Part shown: positions 12,031-23,274 of the stretch, one piece after another | How positions within the stretch are numbered: the first letter of the stretch is position 1 | Layout of the letters: each line of letters starts with the position of its first letter | Position numbers and translations under genes: made by a program | Assembly: GCA_024741835.1 (NCBI GenBank) | Contig: JAENRP010000055.1 | Location: 134,011-198,010, forward strand | Length of the DNA stretch: 64,000 nucleotides | Source: Diplocarpon mali | Lineage: Eukaryota; Ascomycota; Leotiomycetes; Helotiales; Drepanopezizaceae | Reading direction: 5' to 3' | The notes under the pieces: model-generated | Told to the model about the DNA's origin: nothing | Seen by the model: the letters and a program-made list of their open reading frames with translations, nothing else | Databases searched by the model: none

Positions 12031-14009
12031 ATCTGGTAAATACCCTTGATTTTGCCTTTTGGAATGTATTCTCTGATTATATAAATATGTAGCTACGTTA
12101 AACAAAAGGCTTAATAGTTGATCGGGTGAATAAGATAATCGAAGTATACAAGGAAGAGGGGGACGAAAGACATATTTGAAAGACTTCGCCTTGGCTTTAA
12201 AAGCTCACGGTCAATAAGAAGGGTTAATTAGAAGGACGCTTGATATAATCAACTAAACAGCCGCGATGATTAACGAGGCTTTGTCTTGGAACAAGGAGCC
12301 CAGGCGCCTCCTTACGAAACACTTGTCCGAGAACCGAGAGAATAGCCATCAACTACGGTAGCAGGCGGACTCTTATCTAAGGAATCAGGATCTCCTGTAA
12401 GTATGCTAGGCTAAATAACAACCCTACAGAGTCGACTAGTTCTCCTATTCCTCCGACTCTAGCGTTTGCTGCTTATCATTCACAGCTAACAACTCACATT
12501 TCATATCGAGCGAGGAAAAAGCCCTCCCCTTTCTTTTGAACAAGTCCCTGTTCAGCTTCAAGCTGGAGGCATTTCAAAAACGATCCTCAACCGAGTAGCA
12601 GGCCCTCCAAAACGCAACTACGGAACAGTAGTATACTGTCACCGCAGAAGCACCGCAGAAGCCGACGATTGAAAGTCTACAAGATCCATCACACGATTCA
12701 ACATCGCGTCCAACCTCCGAGTCACAAGTGTAAAACCGGCTAGCCTCTATATCACCAAGTCGATAGACTCCTAGGCGTACAGGTAGTCCTTCTCACCACG
12801 TATCAGATACTCACCGAGCTGTATCAACAATCAACCCTTTTTTTTTTTTGACCAACGTGCTATGTTTGTTCTGGAGATATGTAGCACTGTAGGACCTCCC
12901 GTCTTCCCCAGGCTAAGGAAGGCACCTATTGCGCAGGGAAAAAGAGTCCGAGGTTCGCAAGGATACCGCGGATGTGTGTTGAGTCTTCGTCCCCCGTCGG
13001 CAAAGATTTAAAACTTTGACTCGCTATATCAAACCTGTCGCAATCTCAACAGCTCTCCTCCAAGTCGCTATGATGATATATACGATTAGTATGCCAAATT
13101 GGCCAACAGGCTTACATGGAGCAAATAATGGCTGGGGTTTATTTCATCCGGCCAGGGTAGAACGCCTTGGGGTCTAAAACCACACCGGGAAAGGGGCAGA
13201 AACAGCTGCGCCAGCTGGGATGCTGCCGTGTTTCTGCGAAGAGTAGGTCGACAATGGTAAATATTCAAACCCACACGAGTCTTCATTACTTGGGTTCATA
13301 CCATTCACGGATCAATACCTTGGTTCAGATCCCCTCCATTCTCCCAACCACCGTGACTCGGTAGGGCCGACGTGAAAAGGTTGACTCCCACCTCCACGTT
13401 CTCTCACATGCGCCAGATTCTCAACAACAGCTAACCTAGAATTCTAGAACTCTAGAACTCCACCTAGCTAGCCGACTACTTTCTGTAGTCTATTTCACCT
13501 TTTCCCATCTATTCATCTATTCATCTATCCATCGACGTCTTCATCTGCTTATTTGTCCATCTATGGATCCAAATCCAGGAGACATCTGATACACCAACAC
13601 CGATGCAACTAACCCTGCCCAGTCTTATGCAAAGTACCGATATATCTACGCCGTTACCGTCCCCTTCACCCGGCAGAACGTTAGTCTGCCGCCGATGCAA
13701 TCATCAAGATGCTAAAGATGCTAAGAAAGAACCCCCGTTGTATGCCGATACAAGAATGCAAAGAAGGACATGCCGCCAATCGAGGCGGGATCAGCCACCG
13801 CAAATCGAAACGAAGAAGAGTGAGATGCGAAGGTGACGTCAAATGGAATCACCAGACGGTGACGCCCTCCAAAGGTAGCTCATGTTTGTGCCTGGACTTG
13901 ATGCCCCAGCCCCTTGTCCACCTCGCCGTAGGTCCAGATCCCGATCCCGATCCTGCTCCCAAATCGATCCGAGAGACGACGAGGAGCATGACGAGTGGCA
14001 CCCCAGATA

Positions 14010-15107
14010 CTACTGCCCCGAGAAGGGCGTCACGAGGTCGATGCTCTTCGGCCGATGTCCAAAGCCACTCGGACCCGTCCTCGGCGGCAACGGCCGATCC
14101 ATGCCCATACCGCCGATACTGCCGAACCCACCCCCTCCGCCGTACGCCGCTCCCTGGCTCTTCCCATAGGCGTACAAGTCCTCCCTGCTCCGGCCCGCAC
14201 CATAACTCTGGCCGCAGTTCTTGGTGTACGAGTTCCCGGGAGTGGCACTGGGCGTCGGCGCCGCCGTCTTGCTGCCCGTGAACCGGGACGGCATGTAATC
14301 CCACACGCCCGACCCGCTGCGGGAGATGGAGTGAGGCGGGGACACGGGCGCCGCGTCCGTCGAGCTCGATCGGGATGATTTCGGGAGAGCGGTGGCGAGG
14401 GAGCGGAGAGACGCGAGGGCGCTGGAAGATGTGTCGTCTTCCCGCTCTAGGTCTTGCTCCCCCTCTCGATCTGGATCTGGGTCCTGGGATTGGGACGGGG
14501 AGCCGCAATGGTCATGGCTCTGTGGATAGGGATCCGAGTGGAAGTACGACCGCGGTCGGCTCTGGGTCGGCGAGAAGGGCGGGATGATGTCGGGCCCTTC
14601 GTCGTAGGTCAGCGCGGAGTAGGGCCGCGGGTAGGGTGCCACGGGGGAAGGGGAGGCGTAGAAAGAGGTCGGGCGCGCGGTGGGGGCTTGATCGTGAATG
14701 CGACAGCTGAGACTGGTTAGATGGATGACCGTGGGGATTGCGAGGAGAGGGGGGGGGGACGAACGACTCGGAACAGTAGAGGCAGGTGTTGCTGGCGGGT
14801 GAGAATTGTTTCTCGCATGTCATGCTGGAGAACGAATTCGTCAGTTCTCGTCTAACCGTGTATCCCCTCGCCCCTCTTTGCCTCGGTATTCCGATTTTAT
14901 GTGATGCGATACTCCCCTCGTCTGGATCCGAGCAGAGCAAGGCCGACGGGACCAACACCGGTCGGGTCTCGCAGCCGTACGGTACTGCGCAGGGAAGACG
15001 TACCAATACTGCAGAAAGCTCTCCCCGCTGCCGACATCCTCCTCACGCTCTCTCCTCGCACTCTTGCCGGCCTGCGTCTGCGTCTGCCCGGTATTCCTCC
15101 TCGGCAT
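14010..15107 (-). CDS. Ecl1-type zinc-binding protein (life-span regulatory factor family)
   Basis: Predicted 286-residue protein from three exons (15107-15004, 14824-14765, 14706-14010). The joins build a compact Cys motif: Cys35-x2-Cys38 and Cys49-x2-Cys52-x3-Cys56 (QYCMTCEKQF..CLYCSESCR), each half on a different exon, which supports the splicing. This arrangement fits the small Ecl1/2/3 zinc-binding family, linked in fission yeast to extended chronological life span and nutrient starvation responses; the filamentous-fungal members are longer. The rest is Ser/Pro/Gly-rich and probably disordered. The N-terminal 34 residues are basic. Introns are 179 and 58 bp with CTGAC and CTAAC branch sites. 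An additional upstream exon cannot be ruled out. Upstream lies a 14-bp minisatellite. Confidence 0.75.
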
Positions 15108-15355
15108 CGCCGGCCGCGTATGGGTGTGCGACTTCTTCTCCGACACCACGAATTCCTTGCCCGACTTGCGGCGCGTGTGGTGTTTCTTCTCGGTGCCGCG
15201 CGGGGAGAGGGGAGGGGGGGAGGTCGCGAGGGGATGAGTCCGGACTGGTGGGGGGCGGGATTGCGCCATGCTGGACTGGCTGTTATCGGGATATTGGAAT
15301 CGAGCTGGTTGGCGGACGAATGGAGCGAGGGCTGGAGGGTTGAAGGGGTTTCTGG

Positions 15356-15462
15356 GTGTTGTGTGTAGGGTGTGGTGTGTAGGGTGTGGTGTGTAGGGTG
15401 TGGTGTGTAGGGTGTGGTGTGTAGGGTGTTGTGTGTAGGGTGTTGTGTGTAGGGTGTGGTGT
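15356..15462. repeat. 14-bp minisatellite, about 7 copies
   Basis: Unit GTGTGTAGGGTGTG repeated head to tail about seven times with few changes. It sits 250 bp upstream of the Ecl1-like start codon. Long minus-strand frames through it (His/Thr/Pro repeats) are products of the repeat, not genes. Confidence 0.9.
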
Positions 15463-16916
15463 ATATGTGGGTATGAGGATGTGAAGGCGCGGGGGACGTC
15501 TCCGCGACGGTCTGATGACACGTAGATGTCGGAGATGAGGAGGTGGAGGTGGAGGTAGAGGTGGAGGTGAAGTGATAGATGAGAAGTGACGAGAAATTGC
15601 TCTCGGTACGGTACGAGCAGATAAGGATGCTTGGTACGAGCAGATAAGAGGTCGAAGAGGTCCCGTCGCTAAGGCCTCGTTTTCGCTCGGCTGGAGAGCG
15701 ATAAGGATAAGGAACAGGATACGGATAAGGATACGGATAAGGATGGGATGTGAGGTGAGGGTGGCCGGAGTGTTGTGACGAGGGCTCTTGGAGAAGGTTG
15801 CGGCGATCAGTCCGGTCGCGAGATTGATCGCACGGCGGCGGGGTGGGTGAAGATATAACGAATGAATCGAGGGACGATTGGATCGATGAAAGATGACGAT
15901 GCTCAGGCCGTCCGAGGAGACCACCTGGCCCTCTCACAAGGTTTGCGGTGGTGACCTTGAGGGTGACCTTGGGGGTTGACCTTGGGGGTTGACCTTGAGG
16001 GTTGTATTATCGAGACTGGGCCCGTGGCGCAGATGGTCGACCGTACCGGTGAGCGAGACCTGATGGTCCTGGCAAGGATTTCCCTGGCTTCTCTCTCTCT
16101 GCTCTGCTCTGCTCTGCTCTGCTTTGCTGAGCTTGGATTTTTGAATTCGTCTCTGATTGTGGTTGGCACCGTCGNCGGGGGGGGGGGAGGTCGGACGAGT
16201 TCAAGCGGTGGATGCAGGTTTCGTGAGTAGTGTGTTTCGATTGAAGCAACGGTGAGCCAGAATGCCTGCCAACCCGTGCGGCAATCCTTTCCCGACGATA
16301 CTTTGGACGCAAAGCCAATGCAAGATCCGGGGTGCTTCTCGCAGAGTCGGATTCGCGGAATCGAAGAGAGAGGGGAGGAGAGGGGAGGAGAGGGGGGAGA
16401 GAGGGGAGGAGAGAGAGGGGAGAGGAGAGAAGAGAGAGGGAAGAAGAGATCCGAGAGAAGAGATTCGCAATCTAAAGAGGAGAGCTTGGGAGACGGTTAT
16501 CTTGCTCGTTGTTGTCGCTGTCGCGGCCAAGCAGCCTGTCTTCCGTCCCAAGACAAGAAAAGAAGTCTGACTGGGTGTGCTTTGCATTGGCTGGATGGCG
16601 TGCTCAGGGTCCAGGTGAAGTCAAAAGGTCCAGGTCGGATGGCCAGCCCCAGCAAATCTTGGGTCGCCCGTCATCTCCGCCGGACGTCCTGGGCTCGAGA
16701 AGGATGCGCGGGGAGCCCAGGCCTGGTGATAAGGAAGCAATCAACACGGGGATCTCGACGGCGTGCCGGGCCGTGAGCGGTGATGAGATCCGTCCAACGA
16801 GTCGCGTCGTGGCTGGCATCACGACGAAGCGTCGCCTGCTTACGGTAGAGACGAGCCGCGGGGGGATGTTGATCTACAGATATCCTAGGGAGTCTTTGGG
16901 CAGATGGGCAGAGGCG

Positions 16917-17151
16917 TATTATTTCTGTATTATGTCTGTATTATGTCTGTATTATGTCTGTATTATGTCTGTATTATGTCTGTATTATGTCTATATTATG
17001 TCTGTATTATGTCTGTATTATGTCTGTATTATGTCTGTATTATGTCTGTATTATGTCTGTATTATGTCTGTATTATATCTGTATTATGTCTGAATTATGT
17101 CTGTATTATGTCTGTATTATATCTGTATTATGTCTGTATTACGTCTGTATT
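16917..17151. repeat. 11-bp minisatellite, about 21 copies
   Basis: Unit TCTGTATTATG repeated with a strict 11-bp period. Because 11 is not a multiple of three, all three plus frames read the same 11-residue Tyr/Cys/Val-rich pattern, which explains the spurious open frames here. Confidence 0.93.
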
Positions 17152-17272
17152 CGTTGGAAGGGTAAAGACGAGCCCCCGTCTCGACTTGTAGATTGACTGT
17201 ACTTGTCCTCCGCAAAATGCCGCAGCCACGACGACGACTCTGGACTCTGGAGTCCGGGTCAACCTCCAAGGT

Positions 17273-17420
17273 CTACATTAGAGCCAGTGTCAAAGTCAAC
17301 CTCAGAGCCAGTGTCAAAGTCAACCTCAGAGCCAGTGTCAAAGTCAACCTCAGAGCCAGTGTCAAAGTCAACATCAGAGCCAGTATCAAAGTCAACCTCA
17401 CAGCCAGGATCAAAGTCAAC
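17273..17420. repeat. 24-bp minisatellite, about 6 copies
   Basis: Unit CAGAGCCAGTGTCAAAGTCA + ACCT in tandem. The period is a multiple of three, so both strands stay open across it; no start, domain or splice context supports a gene. Confidence 0.9.
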
Positions 17421-20071
17421 CATCCTCGTACGTAGAGGGTGTGGGTGGGGGGCGTACGTTTCGTGCTCCCCAGCCTCGAGGCTTCTAGACTTCGGCGGTC
17501 TCTCCGCATTCATTCCATCTCGCCCCGGGTTGCGCCTCGACGTTGCATGGCATGGTGTTGCGGATGATGGCATGGGCCAACTCACATCCCATCCCCTTTA
17601 TCGTAGCGTAGCACCTCACATCCATCCCCTTCATCCCGTCCCATCACTTCACCTCCTCCATCACATCGTATTCCGAGGACACCCATCCCATGCCTCCATC
17701 AATCGTATTCCGAGCACACCCCATCCCATGCCTCCATCACATCACATCACATCCGCCCCAGCCGGATGACATCCGCCGCCAGCCAAAAGCCCCCCCACCC
17801 CCACCTCAAACATTAAGTCAGTCGAGAGACCATCCTGTGCCCGCTTCTCACAGGACAGGAATGTATTCGTCGAAAACTTCCGGGCCAATGGTCTCGGGAT
17901 ATGCGAGCGTAGGAGACTCTGTCTGCTGCAGCCACCGGGGCCTCCTCAGCTGGCCCCCTTGCCCACCCCCTTGCCCCCCCCCCAGCAGCCCCAGCACCCC
18001 CAGCACCCCCACCGACCAGGAGGCAACGCAACGCAACGCAACGCAGGCTCAGGCGCAGGCTCAGGAGCCGACACATCTGTGGCGGAGACGGCTGTCATCG
18101 GCTTCTGATGCTGCTCTGCCCCGTCCATCTCGTCTGCCGGGTGTGCAGGTGGGCTGGCCAGTCCCGAAAAGCGCCGCGGATGACTTGCGACGTCGATATC
18201 GCCAGGGAGCTCGGGTAGTCATGCGGCGGGGGAGAATCGCACTCCGAAGCCGACGCAGGACAAGACACCCGGGCCCCAAAGAAGAAGAAGAAGAAGTAGA
18301 AGAAGAAGAAGAAGAAAGAAAAAAAAAAAAAAAAAAAGTCAAATCCCTCGGGATACCTTCTGCTCTCCCTCAAGCGGCGGCGAGGCACGTTGCTTTCCGT
18401 CGGCCAATCCACACACCGCATTCTCCCCTCGGACGCGCCGCTTGCTTCTCGGCCGAGGCCGTCCGCGGTGCCAGAGTCATGACACGACATTCCTCGAGCC
18501 GAAGCGAGGCGGCAACGTCAACAAGCAGAGAAAGGGGGGTTCGGGTAAACCATCGCACCACCTCTCGCTTCTCACCGCTGTCGGGGATGGGGACGGGGAC
18601 GGGGACGCGCGAGGTGACAGCTGCGTGGCTAGAGGGGGTTTCGGTTGGACGGGTGTGAGTATATAAGAGCGCGTTTCAGCACCACCTGAGTTGCGATGGG
18701 TTGGGAGCGCCCTCGCTCGATCCGGTTCCAGCCGCAGCCTCATCCCCCCGCTCGAGCGTCGAGATTTCTCCATCCTGGCCAGGATACGTCCAACGAAGTC
18801 TTGTTTGTTGTCGAGCCGCGCTCTCCCTCTCGACCTGGTGGCCATCTTGACCAGCACACCTCGCTCTCTTATCTGACCCTTTCACCGCCGTCACTTGAGA
18901 GCGGCGACGGTGCCGACGGATAAACATCCAACTCCCATTCTCCACCGTCCCCATCCCCTCTCTTCAGCGCTGCGGGAATCTCTCCCCATACACCGTGGGA
19001 CTCGCAACCGGGAGCGAGAGAGAGGCACGCGAAGTCATCGCCTGCCGCCTCCTGCACCCTCCCCCTGCGGCGTCGCGCGGTTCGCATAGCGCCTGGTGCT
19101 GATGCGTGCGTGGGTTGTTTTTTCTCTCGCTGTCGGCTTACGATTCGTGGTGCAGCGGCCGAGGCCATGGCGGAGTCTGTCCTCGGAACATTGGTTTGCA
19201 GTTCTCTCGCCTTTTTCCCCTCGGTCTCTGAGCTGCGGGACAAGAGCGGAGATGGGTTCTTGCGTGGGATTCTGGCTGGCTTGGCGCTCTGGCAAGTATC
19301 ATCGCGACTATCAGGCGAGTGCATTGGCCAGCTCGGGAAAATAGGGGCAGAGAAGAGATCGAAGCACGTCTCGGCTCGCGCATTCGAGCAAGCTGGATCT
19401 ACACCTGTCATCTGCAAACTCTATTGCGCAAAATTGGTTTTTTTCCCTAGCTTATTCTTCAAGTGCGGTTCGTCTTACCATGCATTAAACTGTATCCCAC
19501 AGTGTTTAGCCCACAAGCACTATTACCTTCTTCAGCGCCTTTGCCATGGGTGCAAAAGCACAGCCTTGAATTTCCAATCAGCAGAAGCACTCGTTGACCC
19601 AAGCGAGTTGGTTGCCACTTTCACGTAGAGTTCCTGAAAGACAACAAGAAACCATCCGCTGACGTGAAGGTCCGGGGCGAAAGTGCTCCTGTAGCAAAGC
19701 CGTGGCGCCCGAATCTACTCGTGTGTGAGGGGTTCGGCGCATCTTATTCGGAACATAGACTTTCTATATGCTCGCGGCTGGGGGCTGGCAGGAAGTCGTC
19801 GTTTCGCGATCTGCACTTGGCTTTCTCCAGTACAGGAATGTGTTGCATTGTGTTTACTCTGGGTCTGTTACGGGCTGGGTGGAATGGCAGAGTTGCTGAA
19901 CGCCAGCAGAGCTGAGGCAGAGCGTTTCCTCGGCTGCGCGCACATGTCGATACGCTTCAGTCCGAGTGGCTTGTGTCAACGAAATCAAGCCATGTTCTTC
20001 CTGGCCGCGAGAGTCACGCGTCTTCACCGTGTCGGTGATCACACAACTCACAACACACGCAATGAAAGCAT

Positions 20072-20246
20072 ACTTGCAGAGGTTTGGCGCACTTGACGCT
20101 TCAGACTTGCAGAGGTTTGGCGCACTTGACGCTTTAGACACTTTGAAAGCACCAGTCACCAGTGGCCGAGGACCCGGTGCGAAGAAGCTTTAGACACTTT
20201 GAAAGCACCAGTCACCAGTGGCATCCGAGGACCCGGTGCGAAGAAG
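20072..20246. repeat. Two overlapping tandem duplications
   Basis: ACTTGCAGAGGTTTGGCGCA + CTTGACGCT is present at 20072-20100 and 20105-20133. The following segment, from CTTTAGACACTTTGAAAGC to GGTGCGAAGAAG, is present twice (about 20132-20187 and 20188-20246). It lies just downstream of the small secreted protein gene. Confidence 0.85.
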
Positions 20247-20408
20247 TTGAAATGTCATGATTCTCAAGCCTACTACAGCTCGCGTACAGAGGGTTCCCAA
20301 GATTCTGCCGAAACCGACCCCCGAGAGCGCCAGACGAGTTGAGAGAGCTGGCGCGCTCCTAACGAACGAGCCCGTCGGCCAGGCCGAGAATGCCAGTCCG
20401 TCTTTTCC

Positions 20409-20732
20409 TTACGCGACGCAGCAGCCGCACTGGATGGAGTTGTCAGCCGTGCAATCCAGCGACGGATACGTGGAAAACCTACATCCCACCCGTTGGATTT
20501 GATGATGCAGCTATTGGTGCCTTTCAGTAGAGGCTGCGGGCATTGGAAGGCCGCAGCCGCGGTTTCGCACTCGCTCTGCGAATTCTGCCAGAGGAACGTC
20601 AGCAAGTCGCCATACGAAGGGGAGTCGAGCTTGGAGGCGACGTACGCATGCACCGGTGTAGCGCGAGCATTGTGCGGCTGCTCCGGCAGCGAGGGAGTAG
20701 ATGAGCGCGATGGTGAAGTAGACTGAACGCAT
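20409..20732 (-). CDS. Small secreted protein with eight cysteines (69 residues)
   Basis: Three exons (20732-20646, 20584-20483, 20429-20409) join in frame to a 69-residue protein. Residues 1-20 (MRSVYFTIALIYSLAAGAAA) are a clear signal peptide. The mature part has Cys at 22, 29, 35, 44, 55, 64, 66 and 67, enough for four disulfides, and ends CGCCVA. Both introns have full signals (GTACGT..TTGCTGACG..GGCAG, 61 bp; GTAGGT..GCTGACAAC..CCAG, 53 bp). Unspliced, the region looks like two overlapping frames with a shift, so it is easily missed. Size, Cys content and isolation in a repeat-rich region resemble fungal effector or hydrophobin-like small secreted proteins, but the spacing is not that of hydrophobins. 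Function unknown. Confidence 0.75.
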
Positions 20733-21799
20733 GGTTGCGAGAGTGATTTGCGATGGGATCAAAGTGCTGGTGTTGAGTTGGGAAGTCGAGTATGGCTTTG
20801 GAGTGAGATGTTGTGTTGAGCAGCTGTCGAGCGAGCTGAGTCGGTATTTATATTCGCAGCTTCTACGGATAAGTCGGCATTGGACTACAAGGTTTCCGGG
20901 TATTGTTACATCTGCTTGATGGCTACCTCGTGTTCTTCCCTGTCTTCCTACCGTGGCATCACCCGCTTTTCGCTTTATTAATAAACTGGAGTAGGGGGAA
21001 GTTTGGAGATCAGCCGGCGCTGGGTCGGGGTGGTTTCCAGAACCATGCCACTCTCTTTCATCGGGGTTTTATTTCGATCTACATGATTCATAGTAGACAG
21101 GATTACAGGTGTCCCGAAGCACTCTCGTGATGGTAAGATACTCCACCCTACCCACGTCCTTGGTCGCAGGCTCACCTGGAGTCCTCGAGACTCTTTTCCG
21201 GACGGGGTTTCAGTGCGTTGGCAAGCTCGAATCCGCCTTGCTACGAAGCTCTGAGGTTCGTATGATGTTCCCTGCTTGGTATGTGACAATGTAAAGTTAA
21301 CTTCATTCGTATATGCCCGAAAGATCACCGCCTATTAATAGTCCATGCGGATGCCCATGTCCAGGAGGCACCGGGTGATGCTGCTTTATTGCCTTCCCTT
21401 GATATTCCGTATACGCACCTGGAGTTGAACCACCGTCGCGCCTCTCCGTAGCACTTCACCACTTACTTCCCCAGTATCGCAGGGTCTTGGTCTGCGTAGC
21501 GCTCTTGGTGCAAGCCAGCCCAGCGGCGACTTGGTGCGAAGATCTTCCTGATTTCTCGCACCAAAAGCGGCGGGTTAGTACCGCGTTCGTGTTAGGTAAT
21601 GCCTCTCGAGGAAGTTCTAGAATACGAGTAGATGATCTTCTGGGCACAGTTGTGCCGGTGATCCCCAGCCCTGCGGCTGCGGGGTTGACCCGCTTGAAGG
21701 GCAGCACGGCCACCCCCTATGGGAGGCCAACTGAATGAAACAATACGCGTAGCAACATGATACAGCCGCTCAGCGCACTCCAATCCTTGGCCGCATATA

Positions 21800-21929
21800 C
21801 CGGAGTCCGACGTCAATACTGGGGCGAGCATTAAACGCGTAAATATGTCAGACATACTGCTATGCCGGAGTCCGACGTCCATACCAGGGCGAGCATTAAA
21901 CGCGTAAATATGTCAGACATACTGCTATG
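21800..21929. repeat. 65-bp tandem duplication
   Basis: Two adjacent copies begin CCGGAGTCCGACGTC and end GTCAGACATACTGCTATG (21800-21864 and 21865-21929) with only a few differences. Confidence 0.9.
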
Positions 21930-22253
21930 GCGTTATTCCCACAGGGCTAGACGCCTGAAAGTAAACATTCACAGGTGCTTGAGTTAAGCAGATTATCGAA
22001 TCTAGAGGTGTATGCATTCAAGAAGCCATGAAGCAAGCAGACGAGTACGGGAACACTCGTCAGCTGATATAACAGCTAGCCTGAAGTGTTGTATCGAACA
22101 GCTGCACAACCCTCTCCGATGCTCGAATCCTTACGACTCAGACCATACCTGCTTTTGCACACTCCTTGCTCCGCCCCCCTACAGATGAGGATTGAGTAAT
22201 TAACTTTGGGCTGTGTTACATCGAGGTCTCTAATTGCTAAATCAAGAATGCCA

Positions 22254-22885
22254 AGGTTAACATAACCTTACGTATATAGAGATGCTGAGAGGATAATTAG
22301 AGTAGCATAACCTTACGTATATAGGATGCTGAGAGGATAATCAGAGCAGTATAACCTTACGTATATAGAGATGTTAAGAGGATAATTAGAGTAGTATAAC
22401 CTTACGTATATAGAGATGCTAAGAGGATAATCAGAGCAGTATAACCTTACGTATATAGGATGCTGAGAGGATAATTAGAGTAGTATAACCTTACGTATAT
22501 AGGATGCTAAGAGGATAATTAGAGTAGCATAACCTTACGTATATAGAGATGCTGAGAGGATAATTAGAGTAGCATAACCTTACGTATATAGAGATGCTAA
22601 GAGGATAATTAGAGTAGCATAACCTTACGTATACAGGATGCTAAGAGGATAATTAGAGTAGCATAACCTTACGTATATAGAGATGCTAAGAGGATAATCA
22701 GAGCAGTATAACCTTACGTATATAGAGATGCTAAGAGGATAATTAGAGTAGCATAACCTTACGTATATAGGATGCTGAGAGGATAATTAGAGTAGTATAA
22801 CCTTACGTATATAGGATGCTAAGAGGATAATCAGACTAGCATAACCTTACGTATACAGGATGCTGAGAGCATAATCAGAGCAAAC
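22254..22885. repeat. 43-46-bp minisatellite, about 14 copies
   Basis: Each unit contains CATAACCTTACGTATATAG, then AGATGCT or GATGCT, then GAGAGGATAATTAGAGTAG. Units differ by a two-base indel (AGAG versus AGG) and by mainly C/T and G/A changes. The array is AT-rich and lies in gene-poor DNA between the two small secreted protein genes. Confidence 0.95.
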
Positions 22886-23016
22886 AAGTGCCCGCACTAC
22901 ATCTGTACAGCGCTATGATCTTCAAGAGAGGCCCTAAGGCCAAACGGAGATATAAAAACTCATTTTAATTAATAAACATCTCGGTCTATCCTTAAACTAT
23001 TTCGACCTACTTTGAC

Positions 23017-23274
23017 TTGAACACTTGCATGAAACTTTCTCCTAGGGGAAGACGGCGACTTACTCCCTCTGTGCGGTGTCTCCTACGAGCCTGCGGATTC
23101 TTTAGATCCTCTCAAGAGCGTTCGCAAAGCCGAGATTCAGTCCTCTCATCGGCGAAACAATCACACCCCAAGTCGAATAAAGCTAGAACTTTTCGGAAGC
23201 CTCGAAACGAAAATCAATTCTATTACCCCTTCTACACATACCTCTCACTTTCGACCTCGACTTACGTACTTTAG
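23017..23274 (+). repeat. Relic repeat, copy B (partner at 11868-12030), with an 85-codon open frame
   Basis: Shares ordered landmarks with 11868-12030: GGCGACTTACTC, GCGGTGTCTC, GGATTCTTTAGA, GTCCTCTCATCGGCGAAA, CCCCAAGTCGAA. An ATG-started frame of 85 codons stays open here while the other copy is broken. The translated product is basic and Ser/Arg-rich with no domain I recognise. It may be part of a mobile element protein. Confidence 0.55.

Larger units (their letters stand above)
10735..12400. repeat. Diverged dispersed copies (10735-10905 and 12285-12400; partial 11385-11425)
   Basis: The segment at 10772-10895 (GAGAACCCGAGGCG, then GGAATAACTGTCGACTGAGG, then CTGAGGAATCGGGA) matches 12292-12392 (GGAGCCCAGGCG, then AGAATAGCCATCAACTACGG, then CTAAGGAATCAGGA). 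A shorter match (GAGAATAGCTGACGGTTGAA) is at 11396-11415. Many differences are G/A or C/T changes, as expected after repeat-induced point mutation, but I could not count them properly. They are likely fragments of one degenerate mobile element. Confidence 0.5.
7793..14009. other. Gene-poor region with AT-rich repeat relics
   Basis: 6.2 kb between the FAD oxidase start and the 3' end of the Ecl1-like gene. The first 600 bp is the oxidase promoter side. From about 8.6 to 13.1 kb composition is AT-rich in patches, frames are full of stops, and several segments are diverged copies of each other (listed separately). A motif GTAGCACTGTAGGACCTC at 12884-12901 recurs, except for its last C, at 51414-51430. 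Near 13500-13570 lies a CATCTATT microsatellite. No intact gene is supported. Confidence 0.55.
15108..20408. other. Gene-poor, GC-rich region with low-complexity tracts
   Basis: No gene is supported over 5.3 kb despite many open frames, which arise from GC-rich or repeated sequence. Besides the minisatellites listed separately it contains GGATAA-type repeats (15700-15745), a GTTGACCTTGGGG repeat (15950-16010), CTCTG repeats (16095-16125), GGAGAG purine tracts (16370-16460), an undefined base at 16175 beside poly-G, CATCCC repeats (17585-17760), GAA/poly-A (18280-18340) and a GGGGAC repeat near 18590-18605. Confidence 0.5.

Noticed and set aside
14897..15937. 346-codon minus-strand frame with His/Thr/Pro repeats
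   Set aside because: Created by the 14-bp minisatellite and flanking low complexity; it also crosses the Ecl1-like first exon in the wrong frame.
16509..17196. Tyr/Cys/Val-rich repeat proteins on the plus strand
   Set aside because: All frames read the same because of the 11-bp array; no signal peptide, start context or splice support.
20511..20762. Frameshifted pseudogene reading of the eight-Cys gene
   Set aside because: The apparent shift is explained by a 61-bp intron with GTACGT, CTGAC and CAG signals, giving a continuous Cys-rich protein.
22254..22885. CRISPR-like array
   Set aside because: Units are contiguous tandem repeats with no unique spacers, in a fungal genome.
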